64,000 nt of DNA from positions 39,517,505 to 39,581,504 of the forward strand of contig NC_044009.1 of assembly GCF_900496995.4 (NCBI RefSeq), given 5' to 3'. The position numbers were made by a program, and so were the translations under genes. The stretch's first letter is position 1. Each line of letters opens with the position of its first letter. Below the pieces are notes generated by a model, which made no database searches, was not told where the DNA came from, and worked only from the letters and a program-made list of their open reading frames with translations. Positions 1-15,000 of the stretch are shown here, one piece after another. Source of the stretch: Aquila chrysaetos chrysaetos (taxonomy: Eukaryota > Chordata > Aves > Accipitriformes > Accipitridae).

Positions 1-3000
1 ATGCTTGAATGAACTTTCTGATAATGACTCCCAAAGCACACCGCAAAATCAAAAGAATTCCCTCCAAACCATTTGCCGTCATCTGTCAAATAGAGGTATT
101 TTCCATAAAATCTGAAGGGGTGCAGAACTGTAAAGAACAGATTTATAGTGAACTGGTGTTCCTACCTGGGGAGGAGAGGAAACTTTCTGGGTTAGCCCAA
201 AGCTTTAGAAAACAGAGAACTGAAACACGGCTCTCTACCCTGATGTCTTCCTACAACAGTCCCCGGAGGAAAGTATCATTTATGAAGCATTGAGCCTGCA
301 AATTAAATGAGCTATGTTGTGTAATCTGTGCATTCAAGAATGGGGTCACTTCTTAAATGATACGTGTGACGCCGCAGGCTGCTCTTAGAGACATTAAGTG
401 ACACTCCTGGACCAAAATGGTTCAGTGTTTCTGCTTTCCAGGTCTTGCTGTTGTGCAGATATTAAGGGATGGAAGAGGTGTGGGATACATTGTTTACTGT
501 GCACTGCAGAGAAGCTCTTCCCAGTCACACAGCCAAGTTTAAAGCTAAATTCAAATGAAAAGCAATTCATTTGAATAAAGAGAAATTAAAAGTTGCAAAA
601 GATAACACTTCCCAGACAAAGCTGCTGAGGCAAATTATTTCCTCATCATCCTTGGAAGCAGAAGGTCACTTGGGAAAAGGCGAGTGGAAATTAGTCAAGA
701 GTGTCTGTCCCACAGCCCTTCACAGGGAACTGGATCAGATTCAGCTTTGGTGGTTGAAAAATGGCAAGGGACGGAGTTCTGCCAGCTGCCCTTTCTCCCT
801 CCCTGCCCACAGGGAATGCTCTGGTACCAAGCTGAAGCCTTTCTCCTAAGAATGATTATCAGGTAGAAATCCCTATGGACTGCTCCAAATTCCTTAACTA
901 CAACTAATCAGGTCCCTCACTGTGTAAGTGCATAAGATGCTGTCACTGGGGGTGACAGAATGAAACCACCCCTGGAGAACCGATGGGGCTAAGCCCATGC
1001 TGGTTTCAGCCAGCTCATGCTCCACTCTGCTCTCTCATCACACGCACTAGTCAACAGCCATGCCACAAGCAGACAAATTTCCTTTAACCACTAACTGGGA
1101 AGCGCAGGGATACCTCTTACTGTTGCCTGGACCATAACGCACCAGGAAATCTGGCAAGCAAACTCTGGTCTGCTGGTGCCTCTTCTAGCAGTGCCATATG
1201 AAAACCTCCAAAAGGTGGAGGGTCAGCACTGCCTCTAGTAGCAACTGTTGCCTGTTTTCAGAGGGTTGGTGTCCAGGGCTGGCTGGCAACTGATGGAAAC
1301 GGGCATGTGTGGTACAGAGCCCAGCAGCCAGTGCTGCGGGGAAGGGGTCACTTGTGCAGGGGACAGGTAAAATGCCAACAGGTCAACTGGCAGAGTGAGA
1401 TGGCATGTGTCCATTAAAGGCTGACTGAAGTGGGAGATATTCCCCCTGAACAGAAGTTCTTCGCTGAGCAGAGGAGATAGATGGAGACGGAATTTGGCAT
1501 GAATTTTGAAACCATTCTTGTCCATAACAATGCAACAATAACCAAGTAATCGTCTCTCTTGTCATGCCCCCCCCCCCACATTGATCTTACTTGGCCGACC
1601 TGCTGTTTGGAACCTTGTGTCTAACATTGGCTGAAAGGTGTTGAGGGCTCTGGCTGTTGCATAAAGTCCCTAGCTGGTTTAAACTAGTATTAATTCAAGA
1701 TCAGCATGAGGAAGAACTGAGGTCAGTCTGTTTTTCAAAAGACAAAATGTCTCTTTACCTGGACAAGTCTAAGCAGATCACCCTTCTGCTTAGAGGAGAG
1801 TAAAACCCGGTCTGCGTAACTGAAAAGCACATGCAGTCCTAGTGACCTCCCAGGAAAGATTTTGAATTGAAACTGGTCTAGGTGTTGTTTATCCAGAACT
1901 GATTATGTCAACACAAATGCACTTATTTTTCTCTGCTGCTTTTCAAAAGATCTCTTTTAATTACCTTGGTTTGAGATAGCATTTGATAGCATCTAACAGC
2001 TGAACAATCCTGATCGTCACCTCTGATTACAAGAGACTAGACAGGGTGGGAAACTTGAAGTTTTGCCTTATTTGCTTTAGAACTTTTATTCTTTTTATGC
2101 TTGATCCAAAGCCTGCTGGAGTCCAAATGAAAGTTTCCATTTCTTTTAGGCTTTAGTTCAATACCTTTGCCAATAGCCATTTAGTCACAGCCTGACTGCT
2201 AGCATATGTAATCAAAACAAGCCTTGCAACTAGACGCTGAACAGTATTTGTGGACAGCAGGGGCTCAGCACAGACTTTCAAGCTGGAGAAAGAGGCTCTC
2301 TAGGTCACCCCTGAGGTACTTTGGCAGGGTAAAAATGGTGGCATGAGTGCTCAGCTGGTGTTGTCAGTCTGGCATGATTTGCCCAGACAGTCTGATTCTA
2401 AAAATGACCTGAAAGCAGCAAACTTTCCCCTAACAAACCCATTCTGATATTCCTTGCCTGGACCTACAATAACTTGGGAATGCAGGTTGTTAGAGCTGAG
2501 GCATGTAGCCTCTGAAAAACAGAAAGCTTTTTCTTTGTCCACGGCAGCCAGGTTTTGTTACAGCCATTTAAATGGATGAACTCCTACACAGACAAAGTTC
2601 GTTGCTCTATTTGCTTTTTTCCCCCTGTTTTCATGTGTATTAACTTACTCCCTGCAATCCCAGTGGAACAGAAGCATCTCCTCATTAAAATTCAGAGCTA
2701 TTAATTTTGGCATCCTCTGTGCAATAAGCAGTTTTATTTCAGATTGCACATTGCCTACACTTTGCACCATAGAGAGCTTCACAGAATAAAGCAAAAAATA
2801 TAGTGTTCAATAGTAGAGGCAAAGAAAAGATGAAAAGACCAGACTGAACCTTTCAGGCACTGTTTTTTGGGGGGTAGGAAGTAGGCCAGGACTACATTGT
2901 CTTTGTGGTCATTATTAACAGAACAGGGTTTTTAGGTTCAGAGTTTTTATGAAATTCTTTCCCCTACACTACAATAGTAAACATACAATTGAGGTCTTGG

Positions 3001-6000
3001 GTTTTGTGTAAAATTACTAACTAGCCACTGATCACATCCTTAGAAATCGTTGTTAATGTTTATCAAATATGCAGGTTAGAAAGGAAACAAGACTCAGGTG
3101 GCCTGGATCATGAGAGGAATCACTTAATTAATTTGGGGGAGATTTAAGGGAGAGAGAGAACTTGCTGGTAAATCAACTGTCTGTTTTGGAAGAAAGGGAA
3201 AACACAAAGAAGAAATTGTGTATTTATTTTTTTCTTATTTTGCTGGTCTTTGTGCAAATGAAGCTTTTATCACTGCTTCTGGCTTACTACGTTACCATGG
3301 ATAGGCTTGGAGCACAAACAGGTTTGTTAATGCTTGTATTTTTTTTTCTCCTGGCCTACAGTTTCTGTCTGTATGTGTGTTCCCATGTAAACTGTTCATC
3401 CTAGTTGCTCCTTTGCATGAAGCAAAAATAAGTAACTAAAAGGTTTACAAGGGTACTTAGTAATAGTCTTCCTGTCCTGTAACTCTTCAGTCGATAAAAT
3501 ATTGACATCTGTGCGCAGCAAATCAGAATATCAAAGTGATCTGTAAACTAACATTAGCTCTTGCTGGTCACAGTGCTGCTCTGTAAGTTCTCCTAAGCTT
3601 TAATCATTCTTCTGTTAATTTTGTATTAAGAAATCACGTGACAGAAATAGATATATTTATTAAAACTTTATTCTGTTTTCAAGCTGAGGACACCATGACT
3701 CATTCTCACCTGGTTCCTAGATGTCCTCACTCATCTGTGAAGTTGCTCTCTGAAAACCACTTGGATATCTGTTGCACTTGATATGGCCGCTCTCAACTTT
3801 GTTTTTAGCACTAAATTATCTATGGCAAGTTAACCAATAAGTTGTTATCATAACATATGATAAGATTTCCTTTGTCTTTAGGGATAATATGGACTGCTCC
3901 TCCAAAAGCAGCTTCCAGCTTTTTGATTGACTCTCTAGTTTGTTGGCTCCCATGTGATTCTCCAGATGTAACATGTGAGATCAGTCACTGTTATCAACTC
4001 CAGATTAGTAGGGAGATTACTTCTGATGAATGCAAACCATTCTTGGCATTTAACAGTTTGTTTCAGAAGTGGATTATCAGTTTCACAGTCTTCTGAAGTG
4101 TTATCCTTGTGTCTTCCCTTGTGATTTGTAATATACAAATGCAAACTACTGTGATAATAGGCTTTTGCAGGCATGGTCTAACAATCGCAAGGTTCCTGCC
4201 TTGTATTTTCTTTGTCATAGTATTTCACACTTGTTCATCTGCACGTAGTATGTTACCCTTACTGTAGTCCACAGACTTTCTCAGCCCCTTGTTTTTTATT
4301 TTTTTTCCTTGAAGAATACATTTAGTTGGGGGGAAAACAACAGTTTCTATTTTGTATTGGATTAATATCTCATGAGGAGACTTGAAGAGGATGTAACAGC
4401 CTCTTGAGGAGACAGTGATACAAAAAATAGCCTCTATGAAACAAAGCTGTTTTCTGAAACCAACATACATTCCCCTTTGTAGGAAGCTGGTTGGCTTGAA
4501 GCTTGGCTTGGGGATTTCACAGAACTTTCTCCTCATGCAGAGTTACTTGGTGGATATGAAAGAATCCAGAAGTGTTACTGTTTATACTCTGATCTTGCTT
4601 TATGTTTTCCAATGATACTGAACCTGTGGTATTTCACTTTTCAGTATTCAGACCTAGAATATGATTGCAGTTTTAGGCAGCTCTTAGAGGATGACATAAA
4701 ACTCGATCTTTGGATGCTGCATCAACTGTGTAGGTCTCCAATGCTTATTTTGAAAGGTACCCACAGTGTCTTTCTTTAGAGCTTACCTTTGCAGATGGAA
4801 TGTTTATGCTTCAAGCCAGCTATAGGAACTTGTATATAGCGTAAACTTCATCAGGCATCACCAGCAACATAACTGGAGTAGCAGTAGATGTATAAAAGAA
4901 CCTGATATTGTGGTATCCAGATTTCATTTTAGCAACTATCCTGAAAAAAAACTATTGACCTGGAAAGCTAGTACTTAAATAAAGAGATGCTAGTAAACCA
5001 TGTAAACAAACCTGTCTGTTCCTGATCGAACTTATTGCTTAAACAGGAATGAGTCTCTTTGGATGGTACTGCTTTCTTTAGACTTCTAGCTGAGAAGAGA
5101 TCTCTTCAAAACTTAATTCATTTGCAAGGATGCAGCACACACAAGTTGGTCCACATTTAAAGTTGCAAGATGTCCAGTCTCAGAGATCTGTGCAGTCTGA
5201 AGAACAGCTCAATAATGTTTCTTAAAGTACTGTAAGATCCTCAAGTGACTGCTGCAATAGAAACACAGTCTGTTCAGTGGTGGAACATCTTCTGCTTTTC
5301 CCCAAGAAGAGAGTGTGGGATCAGACCCCTCCCTTCCTACACACAGACACATGTTGCAGCATCAAAGCAGACATATTTCACCTGGTTTGGCAGAACAACT
5401 GGTTTATAGAAAACAGCTTTGGTTTACTGTGGCTGCTCTCTGCTTCACACACTCATAAGACTTGATCAGCTCCCACACAGAAGCTGTTATTTTTCTCCAG
5501 TTAAACATTCTGTCCAAGAAAAAATGCTGTGGGTTACAGCTATATGTGATCCCATCTTCTCATGATGACCTTTTCTTAAATATTTTAACTATGATTTTTC
5601 TGACCTGAGGAAAAAATTAGATGCCACTTTGAGAGTGGAAAAAAAAATTGTAGCTAGCTAGATTTTATTTTTAAATTAGAAACCCCACGGGTTGGGAGTG
5701 GGAGTCTGGAGCAAAGCACCAGGCAAAGTGGCACTCAGTAGGAAAATATAAAGAAAATGCTGGATTTCCAGTGGTGACAGAAAATGATTTCTGCATTAAC
5801 AGAATGTATCTTTCACTACTATTATCAGCATGAGTCTTCTTTCCCTAGACAGTACAGCTGTGGATCTGAGCTTTGGTTATAACACCTGTCTTAAACTGAT
5901 TTGGTTTCTTATTAATTCAATACGTTCCAAATAGATCTCACTTTAACATTCGACTTGCATTGCCTCTTCATTTAATCCAGTTATTGTTATTGATAACTCT

Positions 6001-9000
6001 CCCCTAGAACTGGGGTGTCTTTTTCAGCTGACTTGTCAGGGTGGAATCTGTGGTCTGGGCTTGTGCCGGGAGTATGTACTGTTTTCATAGGCTTCAAATG
6101 CATAAAATAAATAGAGAATTTTCACTGAAAATACTATGGCATCCCTGATTTGAATTCCTTTGCCCAGACCCTCCTGGCATAACCTGATCCTTAGACTTTA
6201 AATTACTAGAGGCAGGAGACATATCCTTGCACATCCTTACACAGTATGTACCACTAAAGGACCCCTGACTTGTGCGTATGCTTCACTGAGGCTCTGAAGA
6301 CGTCAGTCATGCATGTTAGTTTCTGAATAACTCTGTAGGTGCCAACAAATTCTAAGTTTAATAACCATGGTTTGTTTTGAAATTTTGTTCCACAACACAA
6401 AACAGAATCCAAAGACCTGGTCTACACAGTCTCTGCTCCCTAACCTTCTCCTGCTAGAATAGCCTATGTTCTGTTTGTACCTTCCACAGCTACTAATGAG
6501 ATAGGAAAATATATCCTTATCTGCAGTGAGTCTTGAAAGGTCATAGTGTTTGCAAAGTACTCCCACCATGGAGCAGTGCTCAGTGACTACCTAGGCTGAT
6601 TGACTCAGTGAAACAGCCTCAATTTCTGCTTGCTGTCAAATACCATTACCTCTGCAGTAAGGATATCAGGAACTGTAAATATTACCAAGGTTAGATAATA
6701 TGATTAAATCTGTTAAATATTATAGCATTGCCTCTAAGAATTGGCATCCCCTCCTTCCCAAGACATGCTGCTTCCAATTCTGAAGGGAAATGGTGCTAAT
6801 TAGCTGTATTATGAAGACATGTGTCATCTTAATTCACTATAGCTACCTTCCTTTTGCTACAGCTAACTAATTGCAGGACCAGAGCTCTTAAAAATAAAAA
6901 CTATATCAGTTGTAACCAGTACAATTGTGCACTGTCTATAAATTTGGCTCGTATGCACTGGGAAGAAATCCCGGGCTAGACAATGAATTTATGTTTGTGA
7001 GTTTTGTTCTGATTTCACCAAATGGCATCACAATGATGTCTGTAATACAACCCGACCCTAATGCAATTTAAAATGTAATATGGTATAGGGTCTGTCTTCA
7101 CAATGTGGATAGATCTGAAGCAGTTTTAAATAGCAGTAGACTACTTGCAGGACCATGGAGTTCAGCATAAATTAATTGATTTGCCCAGAATCTGTAAGTG
7201 GTTTTGCTTCTTAGCTCTTGACTAGTATCCAGATTTTCCACCAGCTTCCATGTTAACCTGGATATGTGTCTGTTAGCCTCAGCAGAGATTGCAAGTACAT
7301 TCAGATCAATTAATTTTTTTATGATTATACTTAAGGAGTCCTGTCTGAGAGAAGAAATTTTTCTTTTACTGCACAGGATGCTCAATCTTTGTCATCAACT
7401 TCTGGTACATCCAGATAGAGCTGAGGGAGCTTGTACAATTAGTCCCAGGATCTGAAAATGCAGTAGCAGAGCAGTAAAAACATGATCACCTGCATGTTTT
7501 CCCTTTCCCAGATCTGCCACCACAAAAAACCTGCCTGAGCTTTAGGCAGATCTGGGCCCACAGAGGAAGACTTCAAAATGTAATGCCAAGGGTGTTTGAG
7601 TGGAAACAGAAGTCAGTCCCACAGTCATGTAGCCAGCCAAATGCCCCACAGCCTTTTTGCTGCCTTCTAAAACACTAGCTTTTGATCCCTGACCAGTTCT
7701 GAGCTGTGGTACATTGGGACAACAATATCTTCCCAGTTCCTCTAAAGACTCTTTGTTTTACTTGGGATTGGCAGGTATATAGATCAAAGCAATCAAACAA
7801 CACAATTAGCCATCTTTTCACTCCTTGAACACTGGGGTTTGAAGGTTTGATTTGAGACCAGAAACAGAATTCCCTGTTCTATGCACAGCTGTGTTTCTGA
7901 ATGCTCATCCTTTACTATACTTGTCTATATATCACCCCTCTTGAGAGGGCAGCACAAGGTATGTATTTATCTTTAAGAACATATGCATGCCCCAGGAATA
8001 AAATAGTTAGGAATAGATCATCTTTTTCTACAGAAAAGGCTTAACAAGGAGACAGAAAACTTTTTATCCTTCTACTTTTTACACATGGCTTTGATTATCA
8101 GGATAAGACTGGTAGGAAAAATGTAGATTCTAACCTGTGCTATCTGAGCCCATAGCAAAATTCTAGAGTACAGGCAAAAATTGCAGATGTATCCTGGGAT
8201 GGAACAATAAGAGGAGCGGTGGGAATGGGACATACAGGGAACTATTACCAATACTGGCCAGTATCTTCCCTTTTCAGCAACTGAAATTGCTGTGAACCCA
8301 ACAGCTGCACCTTTGTGCTTTTGCTCAACGCTGTGTACACTTCAATCCCACTGTCAGTTTGCTATTAGCTGCAATATGGAGGTGTGCAACTTGCTCAGAG
8401 TGACAGGCTGGAAAGCCATTTTGCCACAAGCTTTTCTTCCCCTTCAGTGCAGTAAGATGACCATTTAGGTATGAACAGGCTTGACCTCTGACACCTGTCA
8501 AGAACCTTAACAGTCACTTAATACATCAGTTTTCAGTGCATTGTCTGCTGCCTTCTGCTGAGTTAGAAGTACTTCCAGCACAGGTCTTTGTAAGTCACCT
8601 TAATACAGGTACTTTCTAGGTATATGTTTTGCTCAAGAGCCTTGCACTGCTCCTCCACATGCTTGCCACTCATTACTGAAGCACTATGCTCAGCAACATT
8701 GAAAAGCAGTCCAGGTGACTGTACCAAAAAACAGACTGACATGACACACCCTTCCTTCACAAGATGGTCTTCCCCAGATCTGCCAACACATCTCATTTCA
8801 GGACCTTGTTGTGCTCTAACATTTCCTCTGTTGTTCATCAGACTTCTTCTCTGTCCTCATGTCTTTAAGAGGACAAACGCTGTTGTAGAAACCCTTACGC
8901 TACCCAGTCCCTTGTTTTTCATGATTGCTTCCACGGCTAATTAGCAGACGATCCTTGTCCTGCAGACTTTATAATCTCTCTCTTCCTGCTATCAATGTTA

Positions 9001-11389
9001 CTTTATGGTCATAGACTCACACAGTACATTTCCCTAGTCCTAGAATCCTGCAGTGTCTCTTCCATCTGACACCTGCAAGAACTGAACTATATGAAGAAGT
9101 GTTTGGGACATGCAGCATTGCATAAGCTTGGGCCAGAATTGCAAGGCTCTTCATGCTACCTTCCATTAAAGCTCATGTCTGGAGGCTGGATTACCCCCAA
9201 ACTTGCATAAAAGGGCAGATAAATGGACTCCATAGAGGAAGAAGAGGTTGGGGGAAGAAATGTATATATCTCAGACTGGTGGGCACTCATTAACTGACCA
9301 CGTTTACTTTGGAGATCACATAAGCAAAGTAGACCGTGAGAGCACACAAATCATTAAGAGAAGTCAAGGACTTTCAGTTCTGTACTTAAAAATCAACATT
9401 GTTGCTAATGTAGCAACAAGACTTTACATATAAAATTGTAAGTTAGGCAGGTGATGGTAGGCACCTATGTGTCTACTGGTAAAACATCAGGCAGAACTGG
9501 AATATATTTTTGAACGAGTAACTTAGAGCATGTCCTATAGCACCACCTAGCAGGCTAACTTAAAAGTGGTCTGTCCCTTGATCCCTGACTATAACGGTGT
9601 GCTTATGCAACAGAAATAGCATGCACTTCAGTTTTCTTTCACCTTCCTTGCTCTAACAGCTGCTTCTTGGAACCAGGATCATGCCAACAAGGCGATTAGT
9701 AAAGTTGGGGTCTCTACTTTTCACAATCATATTTATTATAAAGCTCTTAAGAGAAACCATAGTGCAAATGCAGTGCTGTGCCAGCCTCTCCAGTTTTTGC
9801 GTAAGAAACCATTGGTTTTTAGACATCTCCAGCTGGTACAGAAGGCAGAAGCACCTTTCAGAAAGTCAGATTGTACAAATCCATCCAACCCTCCCTCCAT
9901 ATTTACTGGTAGGATAAGTAAGTCTTAGTGACTCTCAGACTTTCAAAATCCACCATCACGCTGTGTGTTTCGGTTAGTGAGAAGTCTGGTCTCCAGTTGT
10001 CCACCATCACCTGCATGCACTTTTTCTTTGTACATCTGCATGTAGTATGAATATCAGTGCCGAGTTACAAATGATAAGTTTTGGCAGATGATGAAGCTAC
10101 ACACCAAGGCTGCAGACCCATGGCTATAACAGCTCTCTGCTGATATAAAGGGGGAGGTGAAGGTCTCCTCTCCTTTTTTTTCTGGCTGCCTCCCACCTTG
10201 TTGCAGCCCTGGCACTTTTCAGACTTTTCAATGATTGGATTCAGCTCGCTAACCTGGTAGAAAATGATTCCTTTTTTCCCCATTACTATGTTTTCTGCTG
10301 ATAGTGAGTTAAAAGCAGTGCACAAGAGGATCTGATGGATACCAGATCTGGCAAAAAGTGAGTGGTTCAGAGGGAGAGAGAGCCATGAGGAAGGTGGCAT
10401 CTTTCCCCTGACTTTTCCTTTTGGGTGGGAGCAAACTGTTCATCTGCCCTGCCATATTGCATAAAACCATAACCTAAGGGTAGAACTATGCCTTCTCATG
10501 AAGGAATGTGTTTTCTTAGAAATTAGCGACTTGTTTATTGGAAGTTAAAACCAAGGCTGTTATTAACAGCCTCTGCTCACAACAGGGCGGGATGCTGGCT
10601 ATGCCTAGCCAGGCCCATTTAGTGCTCACATTTCTAAAATGCAGATCATCTTGTAGGAAAAAGATAGGATAAATATCTTCATTAGGATACTTTCACATAA
10701 GTCCTGGAAGAAGACCTGAATTTGAAGGAAAACTCCTAAGTATTAAGTTTACAATCTTAATCCTTTTATGTGAAAGCAAATTTCTGGCCAAAAGGTCTAG
10801 GAACTGAACCTTTACTGGTAAGAGATGCCTCAATCGGGGGCTGCTACAAAGATAGATAGATCTGTCAAAATTAATCTAAGTAGATAACAAACATGGCTTG
10901 CTTTTATTGCTATTCCGTGGTCTCTCAACCCACTACAAAAGCATTATTTCCATTTGCACTGTGGAAAATGGTTACCTCATGCCTGTCTGGTGTGGAAGGA
11001 CATTTTTTAAAACAACCATCGAGCACCAACGCATACCCTTCCTATTGATGAGCCAAAACCAAACTTCTACCATCCGTTACCCAAACAAAATCCTAATCTG
11101 TCCAAAAGCAGGTTCACCCTCTCTACTCTGGCAAGGCAGCGTTCCCAAGACAGGACAGACTTTTCCAGGGCTTTCTGAGAGCACCTGGGTTGCGGAACAA
11201 ATCCATGTAGGATTACGGAGAAACTCCACTGGCCATCTTCTGCTTTGAGCAAATCGTAACTTTAAAGCAAATAAAAATCCCTGCATGTTATTTTCCTAAA
11301 GGGATGACAGAGAAAACGAATCGTATGTGACAGATGCTAGTTACGCCACTTACTGCCTTCCCAGTAAGCGTTCCTGTGCTGCAGTGGGA
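1..11389. other. Intergenic DNA upstream of TMEM177, no gene recognised
   Basis: I read this stretch for exons on both strands and found none I can support. All open frames are under 120 codons, and none resembles a known protein. In human the gene before TMEM177 is CFAP221 on the same strand, so its 3' end could lie here or just outside. AATAAA-type hexamers occur (for example near 4,976 and 6,105), but no coding exon is recognisable next to them. A C-run lies near 1,567-1,577. The rest is ordinary AT-rich unique sequence. Confidence 0.6.
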
Positions 11390-12080
11390 GGGCTGTATTA
11401 ATAACACGTATGCGAGGTATTTCGCAGGAAAAACACCGGGAGCTACAGCACGACGCCCAAGGCCACCGAATGAATTTATAACTCCGGGGGGGAAGCAGTC
11501 CCCTCCCCAGGCCGCAGCTGCCGCTCGGGGTGTCTCTCAGTGAGGGGTGGCCTTGCTCTTCGCCTCCAGGCCGCTCGCAGGGCAGGGCAGGGCAGCGGGT
11601 CGGATCTCCCGCGAAGGGGCTTTCTGCCGCCGATTTACTCGAGGCCACGTTTACCCACGGGGCTTCGAACCCTGCGAGTGCCGCGGCCGCGCTGAGAGGA
11701 ACACCCCACCCCCGCCACGGCGGCGGCGCCGCCCGCCCCTTCCCCTGCCCCTTCCGCCCGCCGGAGCCCCGCCTCGGCCGCGGCGCGGGCAGCCCCGGTA
11801 GGTGCGGGCGCGGGGCGGGGGAGGAGGGGAGAGCCGAGGCGAGGCCAGGCCGGCCTGAGGCGAGGGACCGGCTGGAACCGGCCCTCGGCGTGGCGTGGCA
11901 CGGCACGGCGGGGCGGCGGAGGAGGGGAAGGGAGGGACGGGGAGCGCTGGTCCCGCGGCCTGGTCCCGCGGCCTGGTCCCGCGGCCGGTCGGGGCCTCGC
12001 CCGCCCCTCGCGTAAAGCTGGTTCAGCAGCACCATCCCCACCTCCCCCACCCGTTATCTTTTTATTTTTCGGCAAGTGAG
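11390..12080 (+). promoter_or_regulatory. TMEM177: CpG island, likely TMEM177 promoter and non-coding exon 1
   Basis: Base composition changes sharply here to GC-rich DNA with dense CpG, including several CCGCGG sites, and returns to AT-rich sequence after about 12,080. The island lies 3.2 kb upstream of the TMEM177 coding exon. No TATA box is obvious in the core, which fits a housekeeping CpG-island promoter. A donor-like CCG/GTAGGT at 11,797/11,798 could end a non-coding exon 1. Long open frames on both strands here (up to 237 codons on the minus strand) come from stop-poor GC-rich sequence and look non-coding. The strand and the link to TMEM177 are inferred from position. Confidence 0.65.
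11949..11987. repeat. Triple 13-bp tandem repeat in the TMEM177 CpG island
   Basis: The unit GGTCCCGCGGCCT occurs three times head to tail; the last copy ends in G instead of T. Each copy carries a CCGCGG palindrome and two CpGs. It may vary in copy number between individuals. Confidence 0.9.
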
Positions 12081-15000
12081 CCTTGAGATCCTGAGCCCTG
12101 GAGGCGGCTCCAGCCCTCCCCTCCGTTTCCTGATTGATACTGTTCGAAGTTGGGCTTTCCCCTCGGGTACGTGTAACTAGAAAAAAAAGAAATTTTTTCA
12201 AGTGTTCGGACAAAACCTGGCTGGATATCCGCGGTTTGAGCTTTAGCTATTAAAATTCTCAGACTCGAGTGAGAACGAGTGCCCGTAACACCACAGAGAT
12301 GAAATAGTATTTCGGCATTTGGGGCAGACCACCTTATAAATGTTGTTGAGGCTTTACGGGAACTAACGAAATGATTAAATTTGCAGGATATGGTCCGTAT
12401 AAATTGCCTTGTAGTTTCTGGTTGCCCTCCTTATACACAAATTGCACAAAGATTATGAATAAAAATAAAAATGCCATATGCAGTTGCGGCTGCAGTGGGA
12501 TTTTCTGCAGGACCTGAGAGTCTGCGCTGACTCTGGGGGAAGATTTGAAAGCACGACTGCTAAAAGGTGTCAAGGGCAATTTTACTTTATTTTCCTGAGT
12601 GTTAACTGCCAGGAGAAGATGAATACTCTGTGGCATTTCCTGCTTATTCTTGCATTAGGTGTGTGGCAGGACTGTTGGGTGTGATCCAGTCAAGAGCATA
12701 GCCTGGGCTGTGAGGGGTCTGTCCACAAAGGTTTGAAACCATGCCTGCACAAAGGATAACTTAATTTAAAAAAATTAAAAATACTTAGCAACTGTTACAG
12801 TTTTTATCGCTGAAGCAGGAAAAAAGTTAGTGTTAATGCATCGAGGTGTGTCCTGCCCTTATGGCTGTTTAGAAGTGTATAGATTTCCTGCCCCGCTTTC
12901 CGCGTTCACCCGTGGGCTGCCGGCTGCCCTCCTATCCAGGTGTTCTTCCCAGCATCCTGAGTCGCTGACCAGGAGCAGCATTCGGTGTCCCGTGTGCTTG
13001 GCAAGCACCATTCGGTCATGCAAGAAAGGAGAGTAGACTGGTTTTCACCATGGTCTGTCCTTCCCCATACTGCTGTGGACATAAGCTGAGGGGGGAGTTT
13101 TCTCCTTGCAGTGTTCCTACTCTTAAAAAGATCTGTTAGCCAGCCTGAATGAGAGGGCTCTCTCTAACGTGAGCGGGAGAAACTTGGGAAGTCCTTGGCT
13201 CAGCTTCACGTGTGGATCAAGTGATAGTCTTCATACAATCATCCCCTTAGAAGTGCTGCCCCCCCCCCCGTAAATGGCATGACCTTTCCAATCAGATCTA
13301 GACTACCAGATTTGCTGAGAGGTCATTAACTCCAAAGAGGTCATTTGGGTTTAGTATTACCATTTTCTGGTTTTTAGCTCTATTATCAAGAAGGTTTTCT
13401 CCTGAAATTGGGTTTCATCCAAGCTCTTGGCTCTTTAGCATGTTTTTCTTAAATAATTTTGTCAAACAAATCACCACCTCCAGTCTTCAGCAGAATGTAA
13501 GAATACCACCACTTATTAAACTAAGAAATACATATTAAATTATTGTACACTTACATGCATCATTGTTTTTATTAAGCACTCAGTATGTGTTCATTGCAGT
13601 ATAAACATTAAACAAGATTATTCTTCCCCTGGTGAATTTACAGTCTGAAAGAGCTTCATGGGAAGGAGTAGTAATAACATATCATTAAAACACCGCCTTT
13701 AATTTAATCCCTTTTTGTTTCCCTGTGGTTAATACTCATTTGCTGTTGATAATGACTGGTGTATCCTGGCATGTCATGCAGTACTGTTTTATAATATTAC
13801 AGACCCCAGTTGTCCACTCTACTCCCTCTGCGGGAGGTTCTTGTTCAGCGTGAGGGGAAGAAGAGAGCATATGTCTGTGTTTCAGCTGCTGCCATACAAA
13901 GCTCAGCAGCATCCCTGACACCCACCTTTGATGGTACTCTACACTAAGACCTTGGTTGTTGTATCAAAGCACAGTTTCTTTCTGCCATTTTGGCTTCCTG
14001 TAAGGACAGCTGGAAATACTAATGTCTTCAACAGCTGCAGCAAGATTCTCTGAAGCTCCTGTGTTAACGCCCTGAGAGAAGAGACATTGCAAGATGAAAA
14101 TGGAAATAGGGGCATCCAATTTTTGGTGATATCTGTTGCATTTAGGTCCCTAATTCACTTTTATATCTTTATAGTAGCATCATTTTGGGGGAGAATTCAG
14201 TAGCCAATGAGATTTTTTTAAGAGATGGGAGCTTTCCTGGGCAAAGCACATCATATGGCTTGGACCATAAAAGGAACTGATACTCCCCAAGGGAAGCAGG
14301 ACTCTTGAACTAAAGGAGTTGGCAGGTTTGAAAGTTTTTAAGTTTATCTGCTTATTTAAAGAGTCACAACATAGTTGTCTGCCCTGAAACAATTTCTGTT
14401 CCAGTTTCTGCTCTGGATTGCATGTATAATGTGTCAGAAAAATTATTTCAGAGAGAAATTTTTAAAAGTAGCCACTGAAAGCATGCTGCTTTCTGAAAAT
14501 AGGTTTTTGCTGAGTAAGCTAGATCCACTGCCTGGAAGTTGAAATCTGAAAAAAAACTAGAAAAAAACCATATACTGTTCTTTTTTTTTTTTTTTTTTTA
14601 ATAGTGAGGTTGACTGTCCACTAGAACAAACTCTAAAGGAAAATTCTGTCTCCTGAAATTTTCAAATCAAAATGTGATCCTATTTTGGAAATTGTAGTCA
14701 AGCTGAAGTTACAGAATTTAGTATGGAGGTTACTGATTAAAATTTGTGGAGCTGTACTGTAGAGGAGGTTAGCGTAGATTAATATAATTATTAGCTCTTT
14801 CTGGCCATAGCATCTGTAGTCTGTGACTGTAGTGGAGAGCAACAGTAGGATTGTGCTGGCAAGGACTAGGCAAGTATGCTGGGTAAATACAGAATCTGTA
14901 TTGATTGCTGGGGGAAGGAGGAATTATGGTGGCTTTATTATTGCCTTTATTGTGGTAAACTGATTTACTGGAGAAGAGGGAGAAATTAATTCTTTGCATC

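Noticed and set aside
8990..9060. Possible reverse-orientation CR1 end (TCATAGACTCACACAGTA...)
   Set aside because: Only a few words resemble the CR1 terminus, too little to call.
1..11300. 3' exons of CFAP221, expected upstream by human synteny
   Set aside because: No frame with flanking splice sites looked convincing and I could not match any to the protein. Synteny alone is not enough.
11337..12213. Open frames of 161-237 codons in the TMEM177 island
   Set aside because: Overlapping frames on both strands with low-complexity products are typical of stop-poor GC-rich DNA.
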